Assembly: GCA_001899765.1 (NCBI GenBank)
Contig: MKWM01000018.1
Location: 141,860 to 205,859, forward strand
Source: Thiobacillus sp. 63-78
GTDB taxonomy: Bacteria > Pseudomonadota > Gammaproteobacteria > Burkholderiales > Thiobacillaceae
Direction of reading: 5' to 3'
DNA length: 64,000 nt
The position numbers were made by a program, and so were the translations under genes. The notes below the pieces were generated by a model. It saw nothing but the letters and a program-made list of their open reading frames with translations. It ran no database searches and was not told the DNA's origin. Below are positions 17,370 to 26,314 of this stretch, piece by piece. The first letter of the stretch is position 1; each line of letters opens with the position of its first letter.

Positions 17370-18280
17370 ACCTGCCCGACCTGGCGGAACTGATCGCGCT
17401 GCGCGGACCGGCCCGCGGCCTCAGCCTGCATGCGCAGCGGCCTGCCCTGGCACCCCTGCAGGGTTCGCACCGCAGCGTCCAGCGCGGCCGTGGCCTGGAG
17501 TTCGAGGAAGTACGGCCCTACGCGCCCGGCGACGACGCCCGCAACATCGACTGGCGCGTCACCGCCCGGCGCGGCCGGCCGCATACCAAACTGTTCCGGG
17601 AAGAACGCGAACGGCCGGTCTGGCTGCTCGCGGATTTGCATGCCGGCCTGTATTTCGGCAGCCGCCGCCAGCTCAAGTCCGTCCTGTTGCTGCGCGCGGC
17701 AGCCCTGCTGGCCTGGATCGCGGTGTTGAGTGGCGACCGTCTCGGCGCCCTGATCGCCGACGGCCTGAAGCCGCCGCGCATCTTCCCGCCGCGCGGCCGC
17801 GAGGCGGGCGTGCTGCCGGTGCTCGAAGCCTTGGTCGAGGCGCAGCCGCAGGAGCCCGGCGTGCCCGCCGCCGACAGCCTGAACAGCAGTCTGAGCGGGT
17901 TGCGGCCGTTGCTCCAGCCCGGCAGCCTGGTGCTGGTACTAAGCGACTTCAGCACGCTGGACGAGCACACCGATTCCGTCCTCACCGCGCTGAGCACGCA
18001 CAGCGATTGCCGGCTGCTGGTACTGACCGATCCGCTGGAACGCCATGGCCTGCCTGCCGGCGGCTATCGTGTTGGGCTGCCCGGCCAGCTCTGGTGGCTC
18101 GACGGCGCGCGCGACCGTCGGGCCTGGCATGAAAAATGGGCGGCCCGGCAACGGCGGCTGGAAACCCTGGCCCGCCGGCTCAGCCTGCCCGTGATCCAGC
18201 TAGATACGGCGGATGCCGTCGCCGAATCGCTGCCACCGCTGCTGAGGGGACGGTTGCGGAGCACCGCATGGGCGGCCTGA
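17366..18280 (+). CDS. DUF58 domain protein
   Basis: 304-aa protein of the DUF58 family, a constant partner of MoxR. The family motif is PYAPGDDARNIDWRVTAR near residue 50; a degenerate VWA-like fold fills the rest (LVLVLSDFSTLDEH, CRLLVLTDPLERHGLP). The ATG overlaps the moxR stop (ATGA). Its precise role is unknown; it is thought to act as an adaptor or substrate-binding partner of the ATPase. Confidence 0.86.
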   Translation: MNLPDLAELIALRGPARGLSLHAQRPALAPLQGSHRSVQRGRGLEFEEVRPYAPGDDARNIDWRVTARRGRPHTKLFREERERPVWLLADLHAGLYFGSRRQLKSVLLLRAAALLAWIAVLSGDRLGALIADGLKPPRIFPPRGREAGVLPVLEALVEAQPQEPGVPAADSLNSSLSGLRPLLQPGSLVLVLSDFSTLDEHTDSVLTALSTHSDCRLLVLTDPLERHGLPAGGYRVGLPGQLWWLDGARDRRAWHEKWAARQRRLETLARRLSLPVIQLDTADAVAESLPPLLRGRLRSTAWAA

Positions 18281-18729
18281 ATAGCGACTGGCTGACCCAG
18301 TTGGCGCCGGCTCATGCGCCGGCGCCGCCCGGCTGGTGGCCGTTGGCACCCGGCTGGTGGGGGCTGGCGCTGCTGCTGGGACTGATTGTGGCCGCCGTGG
18401 CCTGGTGGGCCCGGCGTCCTGCCGGCTGCCTGCGCCGCACTGCCCTGCGCGAACTTGGGCGACTGGAAACCGGAGCGAACGACGACGCGCACCTGGCCGG
18501 CGAACTGGAACACCTGATGCGCCGTTATGCGGTCGCGGTATACGGCCGCGAGACCGCAGCCCAGTTGAGCGGGTCGGCCTGGCTGGCCTTCGTCGCCGGA
18601 CATGGCGGCAAGGAACTGGCCGGCGAGGCGGGGCGCTCGCTGCTGCGCGCAGCCTACGGCGGGGCGGCTCCGGCCGATCGTGCGCAATGGTTGAAGGGCG
18701 CCCGCGGCTTCCTCGGGGCACGGCGGTGA
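18268..18729 (+). CDS. DUF4381 single-pass membrane protein
   Basis: 153-aa protein with a Pro/Trp-rich start (APPGWWPLAPGWW), one transmembrane helix (about 30-48) and a cytoplasmic domain whose LEHLMRRYAVAVYGRETAAQLSG segment fits DUF4381. It is the usual third gene of MoxR-DUF58 operons. It overlaps the DUF58 gene by 13 bases and the next gene by four. Confidence 0.84.
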   Translation: MGGLNSDWLTQLAPAHAPAPPGWWPLAPGWWGLALLLGLIVAAVAWWARRPAGCLRRTALRELGRLETGANDDAHLAGELEHLMRRYAVAVYGRETAAQLSGSAWLAFVAGHGGKELAGEAGRSLLRAAYGGAAPADRAQWLKGARGFLGARR

Positions 18730-19700
18730 TCCATGCTGCCTGGCCCTGGATGCTGCTGTGCCTGCCGTTGCCGTGGCTGCTGGCGCGCGCCCTGCCGCCT
18801 GCCCGGCCGCAGGGTGTGGCGCTGTTCCTGCCTTTCGCCGCCGCGCTGGCGGGCGCGGCGCCGGCAGCGGCCATCCGCCAGATGCCGCGCTGGCGCAAAT
18901 GGCTGTTCGCTCTGGTCTGGCTACTGCTGGTTCTCGCTGCCATCCGTCCGCAATGGCTGGGCGATCCGGAAGCGATTGCCGCCACCGGGCGGCGTTTGCT
19001 GCTGGCGGTCGACGTGTCCGGCTCGATGGCCAGCCAGGACATGGCCGGCGGCGCGACGCGTCTGCAGGTGGTGCAGAAAGTGGCCGGCGATTTCATCCGC
19101 CGCCGCCATGGCGACCAGGTCGGACTCATCCTGTTCGGCACCCGGCCCTATCTGCAGGCGCCGCTCACACCGGATCTCGACACCGTGGGCCAGTTTCTCA
19201 ACGAGGCCATGATCGGCGTGGCGGGCACGCAGACGGCTATCGGCGACGCCATCGGCCTCGCCATCAAGCGGCTCAAACAGGACTCGATCCGATCAGGCCA
19301 CCAGGGCGACACCGTGCTGATCCTGCTGACCGACGGCAGCAGCAACGCCGGCGCCATGCCGCCGCTCGAAGCGGCCAGGATGGCCGCCCAGGCCGGGCTG
19401 CGCATCTACACCATCGGCGTCGGCGGCGCCGCGCAGGACGGCTTCTTCGGCGTCAGCGGCAACAGCGATCTTGACGAAGACACGCTGCAGAGCATCGCGA
19501 AGATCACGGGCGGCGAATACTTCCGCGCCACCGATGCGGCCGATCTCGAACGGGTCTATGGCCGCATCGACCAACTGGAGCCCAGTGCCGCGCGCCAGCA
19601 GTGGGTTCGCCCGCGCGACGAGTGGTTCGCGTGGCCACTGGGGCTGGCGCTGCTGCTGAGCCTGCCGGCCGTGCTGGGGAGCGGACGCGCATGGCGCTGA
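18726..19700 (+). CDS. VWA-domain membrane protein (BatA-like)
   Basis: 324-aa protein with N-terminal membrane helices, a von Willebrand factor A domain and a C-terminal helix (WFAWPLGLALLLSLPAVL). The metal-ion-dependent adhesion site DVSGSMAS and the later LLTDGSSNAG aspartate are intact. The GTG start at 18726 overlaps the DUF4381 stop. In Bat systems this protein forms a complex with BatB and BatC and interacts with the MoxR ATPase. Confidence 0.86.
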   Translation: MIHAAWPWMLLCLPLPWLLARALPPARPQGVALFLPFAAALAGAAPAAAIRQMPRWRKWLFALVWLLLVLAAIRPQWLGDPEAIAATGRRLLLAVDVSGSMASQDMAGGATRLQVVQKVAGDFIRRRHGDQVGLILFGTRPYLQAPLTPDLDTVGQFLNEAMIGVAGTQTAIGDAIGLAIKRLKQDSIRSGHQGDTVLILLTDGSSNAGAMPPLEAARMAAQAGLRIYTIGVGGAAQDGFFGVSGNSDLDEDTLQSIAKITGGEYFRATDAADLERVYGRIDQLEPSAARQQWVRPRDEWFAWPLGLALLLSLPAVLGSGRAWR

Positions 19701-20635
19701 TGCAGTCGTTCCACTTCCTGCGGCCGGCCTGGCTGCTGGCGCTGCCCGTGTTCTGGGGGCTCGCCGTCTGGCTCGCCCGGTGGCGCGGCCGCGGCGGCGA
19801 CTGGGCGCGGTTCATCGACCCCGACCTGCTGCCTGGATTGCGCCTGGACGGCGGCGGCAAGCCGGGCCGCTCGCCGTGGCCCTGGCTGGCGCTGGCCTGG
19901 ACGCTGGCGGCGCTGGCACTGGCCGGACCCAGCTGGCAACGCGCGCCGGCCGCCGCCTACCGCGGCAACGCGGCCTGGGTGCTGGTGCTCGACCTGTCTC
20001 CGTCAATGGCCGACAGCGACCTGCCGCCGAACCGGGTCACCCGTGCCCGCTATGCGCTCGACGACCTGCTCGACGCCGCGCACGATGCCCGGGTCGGCCT
20101 GGTGGTGTTCAGCGACGAAGCCTATACCGTCACGCCCCTGACCGATGATGTCGCCACCGTGCGGGCACTGTTGCCCCCCCTCAATCCGGACATCATGCCG
20201 ACGCCCGGCGACCATCTGGCGCCGGCGCTCGCGCGGGCCGGCAAGCTGCTCCAACACGGCGGCGCCACATCCGGCCAGGTGGTGGTGCTGACCGACGGGT
20301 TCGCCGATCCGGCCGCCGCCTTCGCCGCCGCCGGCACATTGCGGGCGCACGGCATCGCCGTCCATGTCGTGGGCATCGGCACGCAGGCCCGCTCGGCATT
20401 CGGACCACTCGACATTGGCCGGCTACAGCAGCTGGCCACCTCGGGCGGCGGCCGTTACGTGAACGTGGCCGCTCTGCCCGGTCTCATCGGCGACCTTCAG
20501 GCGCAGGCCGCTCGTGCCGGCGTGGCGCGCGCTACCCAGGATATCCGGGTCGCGCACTGGCTCGACGGCGGGGTCTGGCTGTTGCCCTGGCTGCTGCTGG
20601 CCACCGCCGTGCTGGCGCGGCGCGGCTGGCTATGA
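19691..20635 (+). CDS. VWA-domain membrane protein (BatB-like)
   Basis: 314-aa paralogue of the preceding protein: N-terminal helices, a VWA domain with MIDAS sequence DLSPSMADSD, the segment VVVLTDGFADPAAA, and a C-terminal helix (WLLPWLLLATAVLARRGW). It overlaps the BatA gene by ten bases and the TPR gene by four. Two adjacent VWA proteins are the hallmark of Bat (aerotolerance) operons. Confidence 0.85.
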   Translation: MALMQSFHFLRPAWLLALPVFWGLAVWLARWRGRGGDWARFIDPDLLPGLRLDGGGKPGRSPWPWLALAWTLAALALAGPSWQRAPAAAYRGNAAWVLVLDLSPSMADSDLPPNRVTRARYALDDLLDAAHDARVGLVVFSDEAYTVTPLTDDVATVRALLPPLNPDIMPTPGDHLAPALARAGKLLQHGGATSGQVVVLTDGFADPAAAFAAAGTLRAHGIAVHVVGIGTQARSAFGPLDIGRLQQLATSGGGRYVNVAALPGLIGDLQAQAARAGVARATQDIRVAHWLDGGVWLLPWLLLATAVLARRGWL

Positions 20636-21561
20636 TGCGCCATCTGGGACTCGCCGGCTTGTTGTGGTGGGCCGTCACGGCGCAGGCAAGCCCGACGTGG
20701 AACGGCCTGTGGCGTACCCCCGACCAGCGCGCGCAACAGCTCCTGCAGCAGGGCAAGGCGGCCGAAGCGTCACGGCTCTTTCAGGATCCGCGCCGCAAGG
20801 CGTATGCCGAGTTGCAGGCCGGCAATTTTTCGCAGGCGGCGCAGGATTTCCATGCGTTCAACGACACCGACGGCCAGTACAACCGCGGCAATGCCCTGGC
20901 GCGCGCGGGTCATCTGCAGGAGGCGATCCAGGCCTACGACGCGGCGCTGGCGCATGATCCGGACAATGCCGACGCGCGGCATAACCGTGAACTGGTGGCG
21001 AAGGCCTTGCAGAAACAGTCGCCACCCCCATCACAATCTGCCTCCGGCAAGGAACAGCAAGGCGGCAAGAGCCCGCCCGGCCAGAGCGGCCAGACACAGC
21101 GTGGCCAGAACCCGAGCGATTCGGGCAAGCAGAACATGCATGGCGGTGCGCAGAATGGCTCTGCGCCGAAACCGTCTTCCGGCAATGCCGCGCAAACGGG
21201 CAAGCCGGGCCAGCACCCGCCCGGCGGTGCCTCGCCCAAACCGGGTGGGGCAGATCAGCCAGGCCAGCCGCCATCCGGCCAGCAAGCAGTTGGCCAGGCC
21301 GGCCCGTCGCCCGGCCGCCACGCGGACGCGAGCGGCTCGCGACAGGATCAGGCGGCGAATGATGCTGCGCAGGCCCGTCACGATGCCGCGGCCGGGCTGG
21401 CCAAGCCACAGCAGGCGCCGCAAGCCGTCGATCGCCCGCCCAGCGAACGCCAGCTTGCCGAAGAACAATGGCTGCGCCGCATCCCGGACGATCCGGGCGG
21501 TCTGTTGCGGCGCAAATTCATGATCGAGCATCTGATCCGGCAGCAAGGGGCGCAACCATGA
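20632..21561 (+). CDS. TPR protein with disordered Q/G/P-rich tail (BatC-like)
   Basis: 309-aa exported protein: signal peptide (about 1-20), TPR repeats between 35 and 125 (QYNRGNALARAGHLQEAIQAY), then about 140 residues of low-complexity Gly/Gln/Pro/Ser/Lys sequence, and a short C-terminal helix region (EEQWLRRIPDDPGGLLRRKF) common in BatC proteins. It is coupled to the genes on both sides by short overlaps. Confidence 0.83.
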   Translation: MMRHLGLAGLLWWAVTAQASPTWNGLWRTPDQRAQQLLQQGKAAEASRLFQDPRRKAYAELQAGNFSQAAQDFHAFNDTDGQYNRGNALARAGHLQEAIQAYDAALAHDPDNADARHNRELVAKALQKQSPPPSQSASGKEQQGGKSPPGQSGQTQRGQNPSDSGKQNMHGGAQNGSAPKPSSGNAAQTGKPGQHPPGGASPKPGGADQPGQPPSGQQAVGQAGPSPGRHADASGSRQDQAANDAAQARHDAAAGLAKPQQAPQAVDRPPSERQLAEEQWLRRIPDDPGGLLRRKFMIEHLIRQQGAQP

Positions 21562-23306
21562 AAAACCCATGCGGTCTTTTCGTTGCCGTCGCGTTGTGGA
21601 GCCTGAGCCTGAGTGCCGTCGCCGCGATCAGCGCCAGACTGGAGCCGGCCCAAGCCGGTCCGGGTGAAGCGGTCCGGCTCATTCTCGAACACGACGGCCA
21701 GACCGGCAAGCCGCCCGACCTCGGTCCGCTCAGGAAGGATTTCGACGTGCTTGGCCGCAGTACCGGTTCCAGCATCCAGATCGTCAACGGCCGGATGTCG
21801 GCGCAGACCGAAATCGACCTGACGCTGATGCCGAAACGCGGCGGCCTGCTGCAGGTGCCGGCCCTGCAGTGGGATGGCGACACGACACCCGTCCTGACCC
21901 TGAGCGTCAGCGGCAACGCGGCCACCGCCCGGCCGGATCATGCTCCCACTGGCAACCCGGCGCACATTTTCCTCACCGCGACGCTCGACCAGAAGCAGCC
22001 GTACGTCCAGGCCGCCGACACCCTGACGGTACGGCTCTATACCGACCAACCGCTATATCAGGCCAGTCTCGAACTGGCGCCTGGCACCGATGTCCTGGTG
22101 CAGCAACTGGGCCAGGACAGCCAGACCCGCGTCATGCGCGACGGCCGCAGCTATCAGGTCATCGAACGCAAATACCTGCTGTTTCCGCAGCGCAGCGGCA
22201 CGCTCCATCTCGACGGACCGGTGCTGAATGCCGAGGTGCAGGACGATCGTGGCGGCAGTGATCCGTTCGGTGGCAACGCTTTCTTCGGCGGGATATTCGG
22301 CCGCAATCCGTTCGCCGGCATGATGAATGCCACCCGACCGATCCGGGTTCGGGCCGATCCGCTGGTGCTCGACGTGCGTCCGCGTCCCGCCAGCGGAACC
22401 GGCCACGACTGGCTGCCCGCGCAAAAGGTGACGTTGACGGAAACCTGGCAGCCGGATCATGGGTCGTTCCACGTCGGTGATCCCATCACGCGCCACGTGC
22501 ATCTCGGCGCGCTCGGGCTCACCGCCTCGCAGCTGCCCGATCTGAGTCTGCTGATGCCGTTGCCGGAAGGCCTGCGGGCCTATCCGGATCAGGCCAGGCT
22601 GGATACCGGCGTGCAGGGCGACGGGGTCGTCGGCACCCGCGACCAGGACATCGCCCTGATCGCCAGCCGTTCCGGTCGTTATCAGATCCCTGCGCTGCAT
22701 CTGTACTGGTGGGACACGACGCGCAACCAGCAGCGTGAAGTCGAGTTGCCCGCGCGCACCCTGAATATCCTGCCCGGCCCGGCCGGCGCTCCGGCCGCCA
22801 GCCCGGCTGCCGGCACGCCGCGGTCACCGGACCGTCCGGCCGGGCCGGTGGCCGAACGGATGCCGGCCGCCCGCGCGCACGGCTACTGGCTCAGCCTGAT
22901 GCTGGGCGTGCTCTGGCTGGGGACGTTGACGGCGTGGGGGGTCAGCCGCCGGCGTCGCCCGCCGGCGCGCCTGGACGCCAGCCGGCCGGCCCCAACCGTG
23001 AGCGTCGCGGAGGCACGCAAGGGCTTCCGGCAAGCCTGCCGCGACGACGACCCGCACGCGGCAAAACGGGCGCTGCTGGACTGGGCGCGCGGCACCTGGC
23101 CGCACGATCCGCCACAGGGTCTTCAAGCCTTGTCGGACCGGCTCGACAATGCCGAAGTGAAAAGTTTACTGAAGCAGCTCGACCGTGGGTGTTATGCCGG
23201 GGGCGCATGGGTGGGAAAGCCGCTGGCGGAAATGCTCACGCATCTGGATGGGCAGACAAAAAAGAACGTGCCGCCGGCCCCGGGACTGGCCGGGCTCTAC
23301 CCCTAG
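21558..23306 (+). CDS. BatD-like membrane protein
   Basis: 582-aa protein with a signal peptide (about 1-22), a long periplasmic part of beta-rich domains, including the pattern VNGRMSAQTEIDLTLMPKR, and one transmembrane helix near 440-460, followed by a basic cytoplasmic domain. This matches BatD/oxygen-tolerance proteins. It is the last gene of the MoxR operon and overlaps the TPR gene by four bases. A glycine/phenylalanine-rich stretch (NAFFGGIFGRNPFAG) near residue 245 is a flexible loop. Confidence 0.85.
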   Translation: MKNPCGLFVAVALWSLSLSAVAAISARLEPAQAGPGEAVRLILEHDGQTGKPPDLGPLRKDFDVLGRSTGSSIQIVNGRMSAQTEIDLTLMPKRGGLLQVPALQWDGDTTPVLTLSVSGNAATARPDHAPTGNPAHIFLTATLDQKQPYVQAADTLTVRLYTDQPLYQASLELAPGTDVLVQQLGQDSQTRVMRDGRSYQVIERKYLLFPQRSGTLHLDGPVLNAEVQDDRGGSDPFGGNAFFGGIFGRNPFAGMMNATRPIRVRADPLVLDVRPRPASGTGHDWLPAQKVTLTETWQPDHGSFHVGDPITRHVHLGALGLTASQLPDLSLLMPLPEGLRAYPDQARLDTGVQGDGVVGTRDQDIALIASRSGRYQIPALHLYWWDTTRNQQREVELPARTLNILPGPAGAPAASPAAGTPRSPDRPAGPVAERMPAARAHGYWLSLMLGVLWLGTLTAWGVSRRRRPPARLDASRPAPTVSVAEARKGFRQACRDDDPHAAKRALLDWARGTWPHDPPQGLQALSDRLDNAEVKSLLKQLDRGCYAGGAWVGKPLAEMLTHLDGQTKKNVPPAPGLAGLYP

Positions 23307-23473
23307 CCGCGCTCCCGAATACCGCAATACCGCCTGCCGCCTGTTGCCCGGGGGCGGCGTGGCTGGAACCTGACACCTTGCGCGGCTGCCGCAAGGGAAG
23401 TTGCTTGCAGATAAGCCAAGAAAGCCTGAATGCTTGTAGTATTCAGTTCTCTCAACCAGACGAAGGGTGATTC

Positions 23474-23770
23474 ATGAACAAATCCGAATTGATCGAAGTC
23501 GCTGCAACCGAAGCAGACATCAGCAAGGCCGCCGCAGGCAGAGCGCTCGACGCCATCCTTGACGCGGTCGTCAAAGCCGTGACGAAAGGGGATACCGTGA
23601 CCCTCGTCGGCTTCGGGACGTTCAAGTCGTCCAAGCGTGCCGCGCGCACCGGACGCAATCCGCAGACCGGCGCCGAGATCAAGATCGCAGCGTCGACAGT
23701 CCCCCGTTTTACCGCAGGCGCCGGCTTCAAGACAGCCGTCGCGGGCAAGAAGGCAGCAAAAAAGAAGTGA
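23474..23770 (+). CDS. HU-family DNA-binding protein
   Basis: 98-aa histone-like protein. It has the HU dimer fold: an N-terminal helical pair ([20 protein letters not shown]), the signature [21 protein letters not shown] at the arm base, and an Ala/Lys tail (GKKAAKKK) longer than in E. coli HU. It bends and compacts DNA. It is monocistronic, 168 bases after the Bat operon. A 6-bp inverted repeat (23426-23431 with 23441-23446) lies in the leader. Confidence 0.9.
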   Translation: MNKSELIEVAATEADISKAAAGRALDAILDAVVKAVTKGDTVTLVGFGTFKSSKRAARTGRNPQTGAEIKIAASTVPRFTAGAGFKTAVAGKKAAKKK

Positions 23771-23825
23771 TGTAACCCGGCAGGAGGGGCCGCCCTCGTG
23801 GCGCCCTGCCTGCGCTCCATCCGGG

Positions 23826-25103
23826 TCAGATTTCCCCGCCAGCCGCTCGCGCCAGCAACAACGCCCGTTCCCGCGCATTCTGCGCCAGCTCGGCGGCGCG
23901 CGCGAATTCGGCGCGCGCTTCATCGATTCTATCCAGCTTCGCCAGCAACTCGCCACGTACCGCCGGCAGCAGGTGGTAGCCCTTGAGCGCGGATCCGGCG
24001 GCAAGCGACTCGACCAGTTCCAGCCCGGCCGCGGGCCCGAAGGCCATGCCGACGGCGACCGCGCGGTTGAGCGCCACCACGGGCGAGGGGACGAGCTGCG
24101 CCAGCGCGTCGTACAGCGCGGCAATGCGGGCCCAATCGGTGTCGGCCGCGACAGCGGCGCGCGCATGGCAGGCGGCGATGGCGGCCTGCAGGGTATAGGC
24201 GCCGAGCGGACCCGGCAAAGCCCTGGCGTGTTCCAGCGCCGCCAGTCCGCGCCGGATCAGCAGGCGATCCCAGCGGCCGCGGTCTTGTTCCATGAGCAGG
24301 ATGGGTGCGCCGCTCGCATCGACGCGCGCCGCCAGCCGCGACGCCTGGATTTCCATCAGCGCAAGCAAACCGTGCACTTCAGCTTCCTCCGGCAGACGGC
24401 TGGCGAGCACGCGGCCCAGGCGTTGCGCTTCCGCGCACAGCGCGGGGCGCATCCAGTCGTCACCCACGGTGGCGGCGTAGCCTTCGTTGAAGATCAGATA
24501 AAGCACTTCCAGCACCGAAGGCAGGCGCGCGTGCAATGCTGCGCCGCGCGGCGTCTCGAACGGGACACGCGCTTCGGTGAGGGTACGCCTGGCGCGCACG
24601 ATGCGTTGCGCGATCGTGGCGGATGGCTTGAGATAGGCGCGCGCAATCTCCTCCACCGACAGACCGCCGACGACCCTCAGCGTCAGCGCTGAGCGCGCCT
24701 CGGGCGAGAGCAGCGGATGACAGGCGGTGAAGACGAGCGCAAGCAGGTCGTCGCCGATGTCGTCGTCGAGCGCGGCATCGACCGCTTCGGCGAAGTCGGC
24801 TGCGCGAATGGCGTGCTGCGTGTCGAGTTCGGCTGCCAGCTCGGCGTGCTTGGGCACGGCCTGCGTGCGGTGCCGCAGCGCGTCGAACGCACGCCGCTTC
24901 GCCGCCGTCATCAGCCAGGCGGCCGGGTTGTCCGGCACGCCTTCGACCGGCCAGTGCTCCAGTGCCGCGACCAGCGCATCCTGCGCGCATTCCTGGGCCA
25001 GCCCGAGATCGCGCGTGAGCCGCGCGACGGCGGCGATGACCCTGGCCGACTCGATACGCCAGACCGCAGCCAGGGTGTCGGCAACCGCTGCCCGCGCCGT
25101 CAC
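23826..25103 (-). CDS. ECF42-type RNA polymerase sigma factor
   Basis: 425-aa sigma factor with regions 2 and 4 in the first 190 residues (NPAAWLMTAAKRRAFDALRH; LSVEEIARAYLKPSATIAQR) and a C-terminal helical extension of over 200 residues (HARAAVAADTDWARIAALYDAL). This long extension and the DGPF/YCII neighbours are the marks of group ECF42. The GTG start overlaps the stop of the VOC gene upstream (GTGA), so it is the last cistron of a nine-gene operon. No anti-sigma factor is present; activity probably depends on the extension. Confidence 0.88.
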   Translation of the reverse strand: MTARAAVADTLAAVWRIESARVIAAVARLTRDLGLAQECAQDALVAALEHWPVEGVPDNPAAWLMTAAKRRAFDALRHRTQAVPKHAELAAELDTQHAIRAADFAEAVDAALDDDIGDDLLALVFTACHPLLSPEARSALTLRVVGGLSVEEIARAYLKPSATIAQRIVRARRTLTEARVPFETPRGAALHARLPSVLEVLYLIFNEGYAATVGDDWMRPALCAEAQRLGRVLASRLPEEAEVHGLLALMEIQASRLAARVDASGAPILLMEQDRGRWDRLLIRRGLAALEHARALPGPLGAYTLQAAIAACHARAAVAADTDWARIAALYDALAQLVPSPVVALNRAVAVGMAFGPAAGLELVESLAAGSALKGYHLLPAVRGELLAKLDRIDEARAEFARAAELAQNARERALLLARAAGGEI

Positions 25104-25510
25104 ACCGCCTCGCCTCGAGGATTCATCTGGAACACCTCCCAGACATGCCCGTCCGGATCCTGGAAGCCGTGCTGGTACATGAAGCCGTGATCCTGCGGCG
25201 CGCTGTAGGTGTTGCCGCCGGCGGCCACCGCTTCCTTCACCATCGCATCCACCGCCGCGCGCGATTCGAGCTGCAGCGCCAGCAGCACTTCGGTGGCGGT
25301 GTGCGCATCGGCGGGCGGATGCGGGGCGAAGCCGGCGAAGCGTTGGCGCGTGAGCAGCATGGCGAAGATGTTTTCGCCGACGATCATGCAGGTGGCGGAG
25401 TCGTCGGTGAACTCGGGATTGAAGCTGAAACCGAGCCGGGTGAAGAAGGCGATGGATGCCTTCAGGTCGGCCACGGGCAGGTTGACGAAGAGTTGTTTGA
25501 CCATGTCCAT
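25100..25510 (-). CDS. VOC-family (glyoxalase/bleomycin-like) protein
   Basis: 136-aa vicinal-oxygen-chelate fold protein with two beta-alpha-beta-beta-beta modules (KQLFVNLPVADLKASIAFF; FQDPDGHVWEVFQMNP). Family members are metal enzymes or binding proteins for small molecules; the ligand is unknown. ATG codons at 25510 and 25504 are both possible. It is translationally coupled to the sigma factor gene. Confidence 0.85.
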   Translation of the reverse strand: MDMVKQLFVNLPVADLKASIAFFTRLGFSFNPEFTDDSATCMIVGENIFAMLLTRQRFAGFAPHPPADAHTATEVLLALQLESRAAVDAMVKEAVAAGGNTYSAPQDHGFMYQHGFQDPDGHVWEVFQMNPRGEAV

Positions 25511-25572
25511 CTCCTTTTTCGGCCTGCGTCTTGAGCGGGCTGAGGCGGCTTGGTGCCGGTTTCATCTCAAAT

Positions 25573-25956
25573 TCACGGCGCTCGATCACCCAACCCCAGC
25601 GCGCGCGTCGGCGCATCGTCCGCGATCGGCCGCACCTCCACGCAGCCGCGCTGCGCACCGGGGATGCGGGCGGCGATCGCGAGTGCCGCGTCCAGGTCCG
25701 GCGCCTCGATCAGGTAGTAGCCACCGAGCATTTCCCGTGTTTCGGCGAACGGCCCGTCGGTGATGTGCGCCTGGCCGTCGCGCACACGCACGGTTTTTGC
25801 CGTGTCGGGCGGGGTCAGGCGGTTGCCGGAAACGAAATGACCCTCGCGCTTGATCGCCTCGGTGAACGCGGCGTACTCGGCAAAATACCCCGCCGCGTCG
25901 GCGGTCTCGAGGTGTTCCATCATCTGTTCGGCACAAATCAGGCAAATGAATTTCAT
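25573..25956 (-). CDS. YCII/DGPF-domain protein 1
   Basis: 127-aa YCII-related protein with the diagnostic motif HITDGPFAETREMLGGYYLIEA, followed by the ferredoxin-like end DLDAALAIAARIPGAQRG. DGPF proteins are standard neighbours of ECF42 sigma factors; their role is unknown. The start at 25956 gives the compact family N-terminus (MKFICLICAEQ). Here Cys5 and Cys8 occupy the first strand. Confidence 0.85.
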   Translation of the reverse strand: MKFICLICAEQMMEHLETADAAGYFAEYAAFTEAIKREGHFVSGNRLTPPDTAKTVRVRDGQAHITDGPFAETREMLGGYYLIEAPDLDAALAIAARIPGAQRGCVEVRPIADDAPTRALGLGDRAP

Positions 25957-26009
25957 GGCTGCGTCCTCAGGTTCCTGCCGCGCACTCGAGCGTGGAATGT
26001 CGATTTCTT

Positions 26010-26312
26010 TCATCCCCCCGCGATGGCGCCGACGACGAGCAGCGGTTCGCGGCCGGCGGCCACGTCGTCCGGCAAAGGAATATCGGGAGCCAGGTTCGAC
26101 AGATCGTCCTGGCAGGCATAGAAGCGCACCAGCGGACGCCGCCGGCCGGTGACGCGATCGCGCACGGCACCGGTAAGCATGGGCCAGGCCGTTTCGAGCG
26201 CGTCGAGCACGGCGGCGAGCGTCACCGTATCAGCGATCTCGAGTTCGAGTTCGGCCGCGCTGTGCGCCAGCGTGTACAGCTGATACGGCAGGACGACGCG
26301 AACCGTGGCCAT
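26010..26312 (-). CDS. MoaD/ThiS-like beta-grasp protein
   Basis: 100-aa protein with a ubiquitin-like beta-grasp pattern (TVRVVLPYQLYTLA; TVTLAAVLDALETAWP; VRFYACQDDL). It ends Ala-Ile-Ala-Gly-Gly, so a Gly-Gly tail like that of sulfur carriers MoaD and ThiS is present. It is three bases downstream of the BNR-repeat gene, a pairing I recall in other bacteria. It may act as a sulfur carrier or protein tag; partner enzymes are not in the window. Confidence 0.78.
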   Translation of the reverse strand: MATVRVVLPYQLYTLAHSAAELELEIADTVTLAAVLDALETAWPMLTGAVRDRVTGRRRPLVRFYACQDDLSNLAPDIPLPDDVAAGREPLLVVGAIAGG

Positions 26313-26314
26313 GA